64,000 nucleotides of DNA from Sacculina carcini. Taxonomy: Eukaryota; Arthropoda; Thecostraca; Sacculinidae. The translations under genes were made by a program, and so were the position numbers. Below are positions 33,031 through 44,110 of this stretch, one piece after another. A model generated the notes under the pieces. The model made no database searches. It was given only the letters and a program-made list of their open reading frames with translations, and had not been told where the DNA came from. Position 1 is the stretch's first letter; each line of letters starts with the position of its first letter. The DNA lies in contig OU696582.1 of assembly GCA_916048095.2 (NCBI GenBank), positions 4,122,001 through 4,186,000 on the forward strand. The letters are read 5' to 3'.

Positions 33031-33278
33031 TGTGGCATTTAGCTCGCCACGAAGCGTCACATGCAAGCAGTGCGAGTTCTTTGGACCGACTGTATTTGAC
33101 ACAGGTCACACAACAGGTCACACACAAGCATACAAACATACAATTGGTCAAACACACACATGATCCAACAACACACGCAGTGACAAAGACAAACACGACA
33201 TACAGACATACAAACGAATAGGCGTGCAACTAGACTCGGCGATGTTGTGCGCGGCGTAATTCCACGTGGCGCACTACA
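33031..33278 (-). repeat. LTR of the TRIM (5' LTR on the minus strand)
   Basis: Adjacent to the tRNA-Trp primer site at 33,012-33,030. Confidence 0.88.
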
Positions 33279-33282
33279 AGTC

Positions 33283-33520
33283 TATTGTTACAACAAAGGA
33301 GCCTATTGAAAATTGAATTGCTGACAAAGCCTATTGAAAAAAAGCCTATTGAGGAGCCTATTGAAAAAAAATTGAAAATTTCCTAATATCGTGCATTATT
33401 TATGAGGGCTCTTCCAGTTCAATATTTAAAGTCTGAATTAAATTGAAAACTTCCTAATATCGTGCATTATTTGTGAGGGCTCATCCAGTTCAATATTTAT
33501 AGTCTGAATTGAATTGAAAA
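33283..33520 (+). repeat. Short tandem repeats
   Basis: AGCCTATTGAAAAA-type units (about four), then a unit of roughly 72 bases (TTCCTAATATCGTGCATTAT plus GAGGGCTC...) present twice. Confidence 0.75.
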
Positions 33521-33529
33521 ATTCCAGAT

Positions 33530-34303
33530 GTCCACACCAGTGAATACCACCGAATGGTAGAACAAAGAATTCGTCAAAACAGCGGACGACGACGTCGATT
33601 TCGACGATGCCAGACGATTCAATCGTCCAGAGTGTAGCGAAGTTGCCGTTATTTTGAGAGACGAACAGCACGGAAAACGTGATATTGTATTACACTCCCG
33701 CGATGCAACATAACAACGTGTTTGTGAGACGCATCGCTCCTATGACGCCCTCCAGTACCAACTTCTGTTCCCTACGAGAGAAGATGGTTATCATTTTCGC
33801 ATACCACAACATGGCAGTACGAAAACTGTGTCGTGTATGGACTTGTATTCATATCAATTTATGGTACGAGAAAACTCTTTTAACGCTGTACACAGGGGCC
33901 AAAACCTTTTTCATCAGTACGCCGTTGATATGTGCGCAAAGATAGAGACAGAAAGACTACTTTACATAAAAACTCACCAAAAAGAGCTCAGAGTTGACTC
34001 ATTTATACACGAGACCACATTAATAACGACGGACAGGCTAGCGATATTGGTCAACTCTGTATATTACCAGAAACATTTACAGGTGGTCCTCGGTACATGC
34101 ATGAAAGGACTCAGGATGCAATGGCATATGTTCGGAATTTCGGTAAACCTGACCTCTTCATAACTTTCATATCATATCCAAAATGGACAGAGATTGAAAA
34201 CGAGCTTCTAACTAGCCAAATAAATTCCAATACACAAGACTTGATAGCTAGAGTATTTATATTGAAACTTCACACCCAGGGGTTAAGATTGACACTACAA
34301 TAG
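33530..34303 (+). pseudogene. Helitron Rep/helicase N-terminal fragment
   Basis: Matches the Helitron-like N domain across shifting frames: RRFNRPECSEVAVILRDEQ and GKRDIVLHSRDA near 33,600-33,700, then SYDALQYQLLFPTREDGYHF. Next come MDLYSYQFMVRENSFNAVHR and FHQYAVDMCAKIETERL. The last part has MHERTQDAMAYVRNFGKPDL and FITFISYPKWTEIENELL, ending in DLIARVFILKLH. Frameshifts near 33,700, 33,820 and 34,090. The HUH catalytic region and the helicase are missing. Confidence 0.85.
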
Positions 34304-34536
34304 GCAGATTTTACTCTGTGCATTGAATATATATTTCATTTTATGAATTGTTCCGCACGACGGGCGGGTTTGTCATAATTGAATTGATAAAAATGTATAG
34401 TAAGCGACAAAAAACAAGTGCCTTACAAGTAATCCCATGGAATCTTGCATAAAAATATTAATGTTTTGTGAATTCTATTAACGAACATTTTCGTTTACAA
34501 AATCACTGTTTGAAATCGCTTTGCCATTTCATGAAA
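34304..34536. other. AT-rich spacer with one copy of the GC-rich 18-mer
   Basis: The 18-mer lies at 34,351-34,368. Otherwise no signal. It is the left flank of the CsRn1-type element that follows. Confidence 0.5.
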
Positions 34537-34540
34537 CGTT

Positions 34541-34727
34541 TGTGGCATATCATGTTTTGCATTGTTTGTATGTTTGCGGATGTGTTAGTGTGTCCTGTCG
34601 TGTGTGTACGCTTCGCTCGTCTGTGTCTGTATGCGTGTCTGGTGTGTATGTATGTCAAGTGTATGTCGGTGTGTAGTTAGTCTTGGGTCAGTGGTGTGTG
34701 TCCGGTGTGTATGTGTCTACTGAACTA
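34541..34727 (+). repeat. 5' LTR, left half, of the second CsRn1 element
   Basis: Matches 39,523-39,706 with a few differences. Ends at the TA target of the mariner-like transposon. The other half is 37,108-37,308. Confidence 0.85.
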
Positions 34728-37105
34728 TACCATTTGCAAATAGAGTTAATCCAAATGAAAATAGAGTTAATCCAAATGAAAATAGACTTAATCCAAATGA
34801 AAATAGAGTTAATCCAAATGAAAATAGACTTAATCCAAATGAAAATAAACTTAATCCAAATGAAAAAAGACTTAATCAAAATGAAAATAGACTTAATCCA
34901 AATGAAAATATATTTAAACCAAATGAAAACTCAGTTAATCCAAATGTAAATAGACTTAAATCCAAGATAAAATTATCAAAAATAATATTATGTAGATGTT
35001 TTAGTATAAATGTAATAATTGTTGGTACTCATTTACTGATATTTCAGCAAAAATGATTAATCGGAGCTCAAAATGACGACTCGCAACGATTTATAATACA
35101 TTATATATAATGAGTATTATTACATAAATGCTGATATTCACCAAATAATGGTGTTGTAATTGGTCTTGTGTGACAGTGAATCTGGTCAGCAAAACTGAAC
35201 ACATTCCATAATGTACAGTTAAAACCGTCCCGGTAGCTGTTGTTTATGCGAGTGTGCATGTTTGAGCGGTCACAGTGTCACGAGCGGCAGCATAGTGGCA
35301 CGATGAGGTGGTCGTGTGATATTTGCACGAGATTTATTAGAGTGCCTGAACGTGCTCCATTGCGCGCCATATCGATGAATTTCAGTTGTGCGAGTTCCAG
35401 TGACTATTTCTGTGTCAGTTGCTATCTCATGGAGTGCGCTGTTTATACGTGATATGAGCAAAGTGAGTTTTCTAAATGAGCTTGGGAATGAATGAGAAGC
35501 GCGGTGAGAATATATTGGAAGCACATGACTAGCAACAACAACAAATACAGCAAAAACAACAAGTGAACTAGCAAGTTTCAAGCGATGATTAACAATCTTC
35601 AAGGCACTTCGACAAGATCTTCCTGCCGAATGGCCGCTGATTAGTACTTCTCCACTCTGCAGGTGTAAGTTTGCAAGTGCGACGGTTCTATGTTACTGAT
35701 GGCCTGCAGGGCGATTTCTTCCATTGCGCTGATGCGCTGTTCGGCCATTGAGACTCCACAGTCACCGCGACCAGTCACACCAGTGATTTCGTCCATCCGT
35801 TGTCTCAACTGCCGCTTGATATTGCTCTTCAGAGAGCTCCATAATAGCTCTATGGGGTTGAGAAGGTATGAATATGGAGCAAGCCGAAGCAGTCCACAAT
35901 ACTCCTGACTAGAAAAAAATCCCTCCAGGTTGCTGTGTGCCGGCGCGTTGTCCATAATTAATGTGGGCCGGTGAATTTCAGCATCTCTGCATGCCTGCAT
36001 CAATGACTGCAACCATTGCACACAGTCTTGCTTTTTAAATGCTCCTCTCTTCGTGGAGATTAGCACTACTCGTGAGCTTGTCATGGCCCCGATTATATGG
36101 AGGTTGGCTCCTTTGCTGGTCGGTAAAACAACTGAAGCTCTGGCACCGATCCTGGACCGGCCCTGACTCCTCCTGCAGTATAAATTAAAATTGGTTCCGT
36201 CGACCCATACTGGAGTGCTGCCTTCAGACCGCACCTTGAACAATGCCTCCATGTATGCGGCTCTTTTCATTTTATTTTCACTCGAATTAATTTTGTCGAC
36301 AGTGGGCCGCACATTTTTTTGCGAAAACATCTCGCCGTCCAACCAGTTTCTTATTGTGTTGACGCACACCTGGCATCCGAATTGTGACCTGATAATTGTC
36401 TGGAGCTCTTCCAACGTGGTGGACGGTGATTTCTCCACCGCCGAAACCAATGTCATCAACATTTCAGGTGTCTTTTTGATATGGTTCCCGCCTCTTGGCT
36501 TTACTGTGTCCTGGTTCTTTTTCAACCAATTGTAGGCTGTTTTTACATTTACACCAAGAGTTCTGGCGACGCCTTTCCAATCACCTTCATTTCGAAAAGC
36601 TTCAATAATTCTTTTTCTGTCTTTTTCATTAATTTTTTGGTACTTCATTTTTACTAAAAATGTAAATCCTACTCCAGAACAATTGCCAACTCAGTTTCGA
36701 CTGTTAAATATTTAGTCAAGTTTCTGCTCAAAGTCTTTTGTAGTGTTTCCAGTTTTCAGCCACATATTTACAGAAACTTATGATTTTACGTGAAGTTTTT
36801 TGTTTCAACAAAAATTTGAACACTAAATAATTTAAATTGATAAATATATGATGAAAATATTATTAGTATAAATAAAATATGTATTATTATACAATAAAAG
36901 AAATTACTGCGCTGATTAACTCAGTTTTCATTTTGATTAAGTCTATTTTCCTTTGGATTAAGTCTATTTTCATTTTGATTAAGTCTATTTTCATTTGGAT
37001 TAAGTCTATTTTCATTTGGATTAAGTCTATTTTCATTTGGATTAACTCTGTTTTCATTTGGATTAAGTCTATTTTCATTTGGATTAACTCTATTTGCAAA
37101 TGGTA
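34728..37105 (-). mobile_element. IS630/Tc1/mariner-superfamily DNA transposon, apparently intact
   Basis: 2,378 bp flanked by TA (34,726-34,727 and 37,106-37,107). The ends are inverted copies starting TACCATTTGCAAATAGAGTT. Inside each end a 21-bp unit related to AATGAAAATAGACTTAATCC is repeated about ten times (left to about 34,960, right from about 36,915), in opposite orientation. One complete transposase gene lies between. The empty site can be read from the paralogous LTR near 39,700 (GAACTAG). Confidence 0.9.
35641..36648 (-). CDS. Mariner/IS630-type DDE transposase
   Basis: 335 codons, uninterrupted. The N-terminus (residues 1-50) is a helix-turn-helix with GVARTLGVNVKTAYNWLKK. The catalytic triad by motif is D150 (VWVDGTNFNLY), D233 (LIMDNAPAHSN) and E267 (LNPIELLW), so 33 residues separate the last two. 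The SPDLNPIE motif of the family reads SYLLNPIE here. It would cut and paste its own element at TA. The start ATG at 36,648 gives the expected N-terminal length. Confidence 0.9.
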   Translation of the reverse strand: MKYQKINEKDRKRIIEAFRNEGDWKGVARTLGVNVKTAYNWLKKNQDTVKPRGGNHIKKTPEMLMTLVSAVEKSPSTTLEELQTIIRSQFGCQVCVNTIRNWLDGEMFSQKNVRPTVDKINSSENKMKRAAYMEALFKVRSEGSTPVWVDGTNFNLYCRRSQGRSRIGARASVVLPTSKGANLHIIGAMTSSRVVLISTKRGAFKKQDCVQWLQSLMQACRDAEIHRPTLIMDNAPAHSNLEGFFSSQEYCGLLRLAPYSYLLNPIELLWSSLKSNIKRQLRQRMDEITGVTGRGDCGVSMAEQRISAMEEIALQAISNIEPSHLQTYTCRVEKY

Positions 37106-37107
37106 TA

Positions 37108-37308
37108 GAATGTCTGTGTGTCGTGTTTGCCTTTGTGACCGCGTGTGTTGTTGGAGCATGTGTGTGCTTGACCAATTGTATGTCTGTATGTTTGTGTGTG
37201 ACCTGTTGTGTGACATGATGTGTGACCTGAACACTGGGGTCAAATACAGTCGGTCCAAAGAACTCGCATTGTGAACGTGCGTAATCCAGTGGCTAACCAA
37301 ACGCCACA
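37108..37308 (+). repeat. 5' LTR, right half, of the second CsRn1 element
   Basis: Contains the sequence that forms the Polinton target in the 3' LTR copy (CATGTGTGTGCTTGACC) and ends AACGCCACA. The primer site TTGGAGACCCCGA follows, one mismatch from the tRNA-Trp complement. Confidence 0.85.
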
Positions 37309-37421
37309 TTGGAGACCCCGATTTGATCGGTTGGTGAGTTCTTGTGCCTTGCATCATATTGTATATATTTTTCCGCTATTTTCACTGGTTACATTTTTTC
37401 GTCAAAATTAATGACCGAACG

Positions 37422-38265
37422 ATGGAGACAGGATTTGAAGAGCACGTAAATTTAGTGGCCATAAAGGCTGCGCCGTTCATGGAGGGTGCTGTTGATTGGT
37501 TGGTTTGTCGTTCTGGAGGCGCATTTTCACTTTCGCAACATCACAGCGGAAAGTACCAAATTTTTCTACGTGCTCTCTTCACTTCCACCCAATGTTGTCA
37601 GCCGACTTCCGCCATCGACTCTTCAAGAACAGAATTATTCGTCTCTCAAAGCAGAAGTCGTGCAGTTATATCAACGCACCAAGTCGGAACTCTTCGAGGA
37701 AATAATTGTCAAGCAGCAATTCACCAGCCGTCCGTCAGTAAACATGGCTGAACTGCAGACAACGGCAGCAAAATTGGACGTCTCTGACGATCTCGTGCGC
37801 TACCAGTTAATAAAAACTCTGCCGCCGACCATTGCAGCTGTGCTGGCAGCTCAGCAAATAATGGCTTTGAAGGACATGGCTAAGCTGGCGGATGAACTCA
37901 TGCCACTTCTCAGTACCAACACTCCTGCTCGCTCCGCTAGTGCCTTCAATACGCATGCATCTCAGCAGCCAACGGCAGGCCAATCGCGTTCATAGCGCAA
38001 TTTCAGTATGCAGCCGTTCCGTCAAGGCCAGCGTCCACGAGGGTGCAGATGGCACGTGTTTTACGAGAATTCAGCACGTAAATGCAAGCCGTGGTGCCAA
38101 TGGCCGAATAAAACAGCGGGACTACAGATGGAGCAGAGTTCGCGAAGTTCTTCACCAGCGCCTGCTGCTCGCTCTAGAGCCATACCAACCACTCCAGATT
38201 GTCACACGTCGGAAAACCAAAACGGCAGGCTATGGTTGCTGCACCATATGGCCTGCCGCTTCTAA
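37422..38265 (+). pseudogene. gag: Gag of the second CsRn1 element, frameshifted
   Basis: It starts METGFEEHVNLVAIKAAPF, shifts frame near 37,490, then runs through FRNITAESTKFFYVLSSLPP and YQLIKTLPPTI. A TAG lies at 37,993, and the clade-specific zinc motif CRWHVFYENSARKC is at about 38,060. It overlaps the start of pol by about 65 bases, as in the intact relative at 16.5 kb. Confidence 0.8.
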
Positions 38266-39157
38266 CAGTTGCAGTCCGTATCGTTACTATCTGGCTGAAC
38301 TTTGTCGTTGACACCGGTGCTGGAGTTTCTATTATTCCGCCAAGTTTAATGAGTACGCTGTCGCTTCAGCCGACTTCTGTACACATTTCAGCAGCAAACG
38401 GCCAACCAATGTCGGTGCATGGCGAGGTCCGTCTTGATATTGTGCTGCAAAAATTGCGTCGAAAATTCGCTTGGACATTCGTTGTCTCAGATGCCATGTC
38501 TCTGCTGCTGGGGCACGATTTTCTTACGCACTTCAAGCTGGTGGTGGACTGTCATAACAGGTGTATTCGTGACACCACCACATTGCTCCGTGTGCCAGCC
38601 AAATCCAACGATGAGCAGTATGTTGGACTGATGGTTAATCATTTGAGTCACCTTTCATCACCTGTGCGTTCGCTGTTGACGCAACATGCGTTCCGTGAGA
38701 GATGTCCGTCTGTGAGAATGTCACTATGCCGCTGCAACATACCATTGACACAGGCAGCGCAGCACCCGTCTTTGCTCGTCCTCGTCGTTTGACTGCTGAC
38801 AAAGAGCAAGCAGCCAAATCTGCATTCGAGTTTATCATGCAGGCAGGTGTTGTCCGTCGCTACAACTCGCCGTGGCCTTCTCCGCTCCACATGGTCGCCA
38901 AGAAGACACCCGGTGAGTGGCGCATTACCGGCGATTACAGGGCACTGAACGCTCATACGGTGCCTGATCGCTACCCACTGCCGCACATTCAGGACCTGTC
39001 TGCTCGCTTGGCCGGTATGACGCTGTTCTCCAAACTTGATCTGCTCCAGGCGTACCATCAAGTGCCTATGAGCGAGGCAGACACCGACCTGCTCCAGTAC
39101 CTGTTCCTCGAGCGTCGCCGCCAACGCCAGTCACAACGCGGACTGGACGAAAAGTGA
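38199..39157 (+). pseudogene. pol: Protease and truncated RT of the second CsRn1 element
   Basis: Protease FVVDTGAGVSIIPP, then DAMSLLLGHDFL; a frameshift near 38,740; RT begins FARPRRLTADKEQ and runs through WPSPLHMVAKK, GDYRALNAHTVPD and LLQAYHQVPM. Similarity then stops near 39,090, before the catalytic YxDD box. RNase H and integrase are absent up to the 3' LTR at 39,523, an internal deletion of more than 2 kb compared with the 17-21 kb element. Confidence 0.8.
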
Positions 39158-39522
39158 GATTCACAAAACACCCAGACTACCACTACTTTTGATTATTGCA
39201 GTGTAAAATGTATGTAATTTTGTGTAATATTGTTTGTCATGCACGCGTATTATTTACACACTGTTTAATATTCATTTTTTTATTGATATATATGCACCTA
39301 TGTTTCTATACGCTGCTGTCGTGCATCGTATTGTGAATCGTCTACCTTGATACACACGTGAATACCGAGCGTTTCGTTGATCATATATGTTCTGATGTCA
39401 TTCGTACATATCTTTGATATTTGCATTGTGTTTTTAAACATGTTATACGCACCGCCATTGCGACTGTTTACGCTTACACTCACTTCACTGCTTGACTAGC
39501 TCCGCTTCTGGTGGGGGAGTCT
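39158..39522 (+). other. Residual 3' interior and polypurine tract
   Basis: No coding motif. The purine tract GGTGGGGGAGTC (about 39,509-39,521) precedes the 3' LTR and matches the one used by the TRIM at 32.3 kb. Confidence 0.5.
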
Positions 39523-39756
39523 TTTGGTATATCATGTTTTGCATTGTTTGTATGTTTGCGGATGTGTTAGTGTGTCCTGTCGTGTGTATACGCTTCGCTC
39601 GTCTGTGTCTGTATGCGTGTCTGGTGTGTATGTATGTCAAGTGTATGTCGGTGTGTAGTTAGTCTTGGGTCAGTGGTGTTTGTCCGGTGTCTTCTGAACT
39701 AGTATGTCTGTGTGTCGTGTTTTCCTTTGTCACTGCGTGTGTTGTTGGATCATGTG
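39523..39756 (+). repeat. 3' LTR, left half, of the second CsRn1 element
   Basis: Ends in ATGTG (39,752-39,756), the Polinton target duplication. Confidence 0.85.
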
Positions 39757-40280
39757 AGTAGTAGACCGGGGTACTTTGTGACATTTGCACAGAGTGGGGA
39801 AGGGGGGATGGGGAGGGTTTTTTTTGCACACTTTAGGCCCCGTCCCCTTATGACGTCACATGTTTTTGCACGGTTTAGGCTCCGCCCCCTTACGACGTCA
39901 TTTTTGCACACTCAGGTGGCGCCCTCTATACCTGACCGGTGGCGCCTTCTATACTTGACCAGGACGCCGCCTATACCTGACCAGTGGCGCCGCCTATACC
40001 TGACCAGTGGCGCCGCCTATATCTGACCTGACCGGAAGTGGTACCATCTATGGTGAGCGTTGGTACCTGTGAATGCAGCAGCGACATCTATACATATTTG
40101 AATCAATTTATTTATTAATTCATTTATTTATTTATTTTATTGATTTAATTTATTTTATTTAATTTATTTATTTTATTCATCTGATTTATTTCGATTATTT
40201 GTGTGTATAGTGTAGTGTCGAGTGAATAAAGTTTTTTACCTGGCTGGGATTCGAACCGAGGTCCTCGGGGTTCGAGCAGA

Positions 40281-40979
40281 TGTAACGGTGGTAATAATAA
40301 TAATAATATGTTGTTGTGTTGTTCTTCGTTCGGCTGATCGTGAAGTCTTGATAGTTCCTCTTGATGTTGTGGTCCGCGATAACAAGTAATAGTCATCCAG
40401 TCGTATTTTAATTGTGTATTTAGAAACCAGTCAAATCTACTCATAAAACTTGATAAAATCCTGAACCTAATGCTCTAATGACGACTTAATAACTGCCTGC
40501 CTGGGTGAGTGGTCCTCTGTTGTTAGTGTCACATCTTGACTGCCCTATGATTAGTGAGCCTAGTATCTCTAGCGTCTCCAGTCTCTAGTATCACCCCCTT
40601 ATTGTTAGTACAACACAGGTATATATACCCACGACCACAGGTCGTCGGCTCAATGTGCTACACTGAATCTCACCGGGCAAACAGTTCGGCTGCCAACCTA
40701 GTTGCGAGCTATTTCTAAACACGATCTGACAGTACACAGGCGTGTTGCCTCGAGATGCTCAGCCAAGTCAGACACAAGAAAGATAATTAATCAACGGTCA
40801 CACGTTGCCAAGCATACCAGGCACAGTGTACTACGGGCGTCGCTCTAACACATAAATTAGCCTAACGACAGCTGCACAAGCAAGCCGCGAAAGAACGAGA
40901 ACGTAAACTGAGAGATAGAGAGAAAGAAAACTGAGTAAACTGACAGATAGAAAACTGGTCTGATTATAACTTTGTTATA
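40281..40979 (-). repeat. LTR (3' on the minus strand) of the nested Gypsy-type element
   Basis: Plus-strand ends TGTAACGGTG...GTTATA; nearly identical to 44,111-44,809. A third, partial copy begins at 63,781. Confidence 0.88.
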
Positions 40980-41809
40980 TCACAGCTGCGAGGTCTTTTA
41001 AACGAATGTGAACACTAGACACAATCACGGCCATCAAAGCCAACGGCTCTACTGAATCGTGATAGTTGCAATTATAGCAAACTGCCAGTCATTATTTGCA
41101 GAGCTTCCACATCAGGGTAGGACTGAGGCATAATTCTGATCAGTGATTATACAGCGCCATTTCTTACCATACACACATACTCCATGAGTAAGTGCATGCA
41201 GCATTGTGCGTCTGTAATAATCAACTGTCACATCGAGTCGACAGGGCCGTACATAAAACACAGGAACATCCTGTGTCACCAGTCAATTGCTGGTGAATTC
41301 TGGCACATTAACTGTCCTTTTGTCGATGTTTGCCTCATCCCAATAGTTTTGTGGTATTCCGGCAGCATCAACAACTGACAGCTCCAGCGTTCAGTATTAG
41401 CCCAAAATACTCGACAGCTTTACGAGTGATGTTTTATAATTATTCAGACCAGTAATCTTTACATTTGCGCTCACGAATTATTAGATATACCCCTAACTAT
41501 TCATTATGACCCATTTGACCTAAATTTTCAAGTGTGTATATCAAAGTACTTGAACACAATTATACAATGAAACAAAATTCTAGATTAGCGCATGTCTATG
41601 TCTATCGCATACATTAATCGCAACTAACACAGTAACTTAAAATCTAGAACAACACGAATCTATATCTCACGAATCTACAAGAGAAACTAACTTAGTTGTA
41701 ATTAACACACGGTTATGGACATAAGGTTACGGACACCTGGCTATAAAATTAACACTATTAATTCTACTAGCTCAGCACATTATACATATAAAATGGGCGA
41801 TATATCGTG

Positions 41810-42038
41810 TTAATAAAACCATTTGTCGCCGACCACGAACGCGTCCACGGCTCGATCCAAGCAGGCGGTGTTGATCTTGAACCACATCAAGCAGAGGTCG
41901 TACACCGGCGGGGTATACTGTGTCGACTCGTAGTCCACGCGCTGCTTCACCAGTCATCCAGCTGCTGTCGTCGTTGTGTTCAAACACCTGCAGCACTTCG
42001 TTGCGAATGTCGTAGATAAATATTCGGCCGTCTTCCAT
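41810..42038 (-). pseudogene. Unidentified small frame with one frameshift
   Basis: It begins MEDGRIFIYDIRNEVLQVF. Near 41,950 the frame must shift by one base to continue as VDYESTQYTPPVYDLCLMWF and end in TAA at 41,810-41,812. Third positions are G/C-rich, unlike the AT-rich surroundings, and both halves look like ordinary globular protein. Not a known retroelement domain; it may be captured host or viral coding sequence. Confidence 0.4.
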
Positions 42039-43278
42039 GATTACTCGTCCCCATTTTTATCGCAGTTGTCTTTCAGGTTGCTCGGTGAACCGCTGGTGTT
42101 GTCTCGGCTCGTGTTGATAATTTCGGCAATGACTTATCTCAGTCCGCTAATTGTTTTCGTTGTCGTTGTTAGTAGACTGTCAGTTCAGCACACGGTTGAT
42201 CAGGGGGCTCAGCACACTGTTGACTCAATCTGGCCTCTTCAGACCGAAAAACGGACAATTCTCGCCAGTGACTCATTGTTCTGTGTTGGTGTGGTAGCAG
42301 GATTGAGACAGGGAATTGAATGAAAAACGCATGCAATGTCCACTTGGAAATACGAAACTAATTTACCACGAGGTAGAAAAACTGGGCCGCATTCATAAGA
42401 GAAAATATAGACAATTAATAGGAAACAATTAATAGGAAACAATTAATAGGAGCAATATCCAGAGCCGTTTTATTTTTATCATTATGAAATATTATTGTAT
42501 TTTTAATTAAACCCAATTTCACTTTATTATCAAGTTGTCATATATATATCTAGTTTTAAGAATATATTTTACACACTTACAGAGTAATTTTTCGTCTTTT
42601 GTAACTTTTAGTGCACACATACTTCTGCGTATATTCTCCATGATAATTACAATCTTCTTTATTGGTTGTTAATTAATGTCATAGCATACTTCTGTGTATA
42701 CCTCCAGTTTCAACTAACCGACTTAGTCAACAAAGTAATTGCTTCAATTACTCCGCTTGTTTATTAAGTAGCATGTTGAATGCTTTCAACTAAATGTCTT
42801 ATGTATTTTCACCGTTAGACGGTTGACACAAGCCTCTTCTCTTTTGACACCATGTGTGCCTCGTACATTATTTTCTTGCTCAATATTTAGCGCATTCATA
42901 TATCCATCAGTGAAGTCCATCAGACAGTATCAGTCATCAGTAATCCATCAGTATGGAACTTTCCTCGATATCCGTTTCGTATTATATATTATCTCTATAT
43001 ATTATTTCGTATTATATATTATTATATATTATTATCTCATTTTCTGGTATGAGATACACAGTGTCTACACCAAGATCTACTTCATCTGGTCATTTAGTCA
43101 TATAGTCATCAGTTATTTAGTTATTTAGTCATCATTCATTTATATATTTAGTCATCTGCGGCGTATCGTGCCCTGACGTTCCAATGCATCTTATATGCGT
43201 TGCTATACATACTTTAAATGTATGTTCTCAAATATCTGTCACTCTTGACAGATAGTTTTTCATTTCATTTCAAATATT

Positions 43279-43675
43279 TCAACATCTCGTCCTGATTAGA
43301 ACAAAGTATTTGTCAGTGATTGTCTTCTCATATTTCTCAGTCGTATATAGTACATGTTTTGACATAAAAATTAAAATATCAAAGTCCAATTGTACACCAT
43401 AATAATTATACAAATAATTAAACAGATCCCAGCCTAATATCCAACTGTCCTTCAATTTCGTGTCCTCTAATAGAATACTTAGTGTCAAAATTCACAAAAG
43501 ACACCGATCATTTAATAAGTGCAATATTGTTTAATCTTTTCCCCTTTATACTAGTCAAACGCATCCTACAAGACATGCAACTTAGTTTCTTCACGCAATA
43601 TTTCGATATTATTCATCCATCACACCCAGCATCTACTAAAATATTGATTGGAGGTCCTCCTATATTTACATAACA
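43279..43675 (-). pseudogene. Degraded Gypsy protease
   Basis: Minus-strand frames give ILVDAGCD near 43,640 (DTG changed to DAG) and, after stops, WILGWDLF and VQLDFDI near 43,400, matching CILGSDFF...VRLDFG of the 13.5-kb element. Confidence 0.6.
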
Positions 43676-44110
43676 TATTGATTTTTTAACATTAGCAGCA
43701 AAATTAGTTCTGGGTTTTGCTTTCTGAAACACATACTGACCTTATTCAATAGAGGTTTTTCGTTAATTTTTCATACTTGTTTTTTACGGAATTTTCTTAT
43801 CTATATTTGCTGCGGTTGTACCATTAACTATAATACCTATGGTTAAAATACATACTTTATCCATATATATTTCTTATATTTCCTAAATTTATTCTGAGTA
43901 AGGATTCTGGATTCTGACAAGGCTTAAGGAAAATTGAGATACCACTCACCTCACAGTTCATTGAGCCACCGGTGTGATCGACCGAACATATAATTCGACA
44001 CGATGATGCTATTCAGCAATAATTCTGTAGTTGTCTGGTCACTGCAGCAATTTGTAGTCGTACGGGTTGTCATGGCTTCAATCAGTAGCTATCCGGGTCA
44101 CGGCACCAAA

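Larger units (their letters stand above)
32315..33278 (-). mobile_element. TRIM with tRNA-Trp primer site (CsRn1-related)
   Basis: Two 248-bp LTRs (32,315-32,562 and 33,031-33,278) and a 4-bp duplication AGTC (32,311-32,314 and 33,279-33,282). On the minus strand the right LTR is followed by TTGGTGACCCCGACGTGAT, complementary to the tRNA-Trp 3' end over 18 bases, and the left LTR is preceded by the purine tract GGTGGGGGAGTCC. The LTR is related to that of the CsRn1 element at 34,541. The 468-bp interior has no coding motif, so it needs another element's proteins. Confidence 0.85.

Noticed and set aside
28771..34368. CENP-B box in the repeated 18-mer
   Set aside because: Only the CGGG end agrees; spacing of the TTCG half is wrong by one base and the G is C.
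28771..34368. rRNA fragment (CGACGGGCGG is shared with the reverse complement of the conserved small-subunit 3' region)
   Set aside because: Only ten bases match and the flanks do not; more likely chance.
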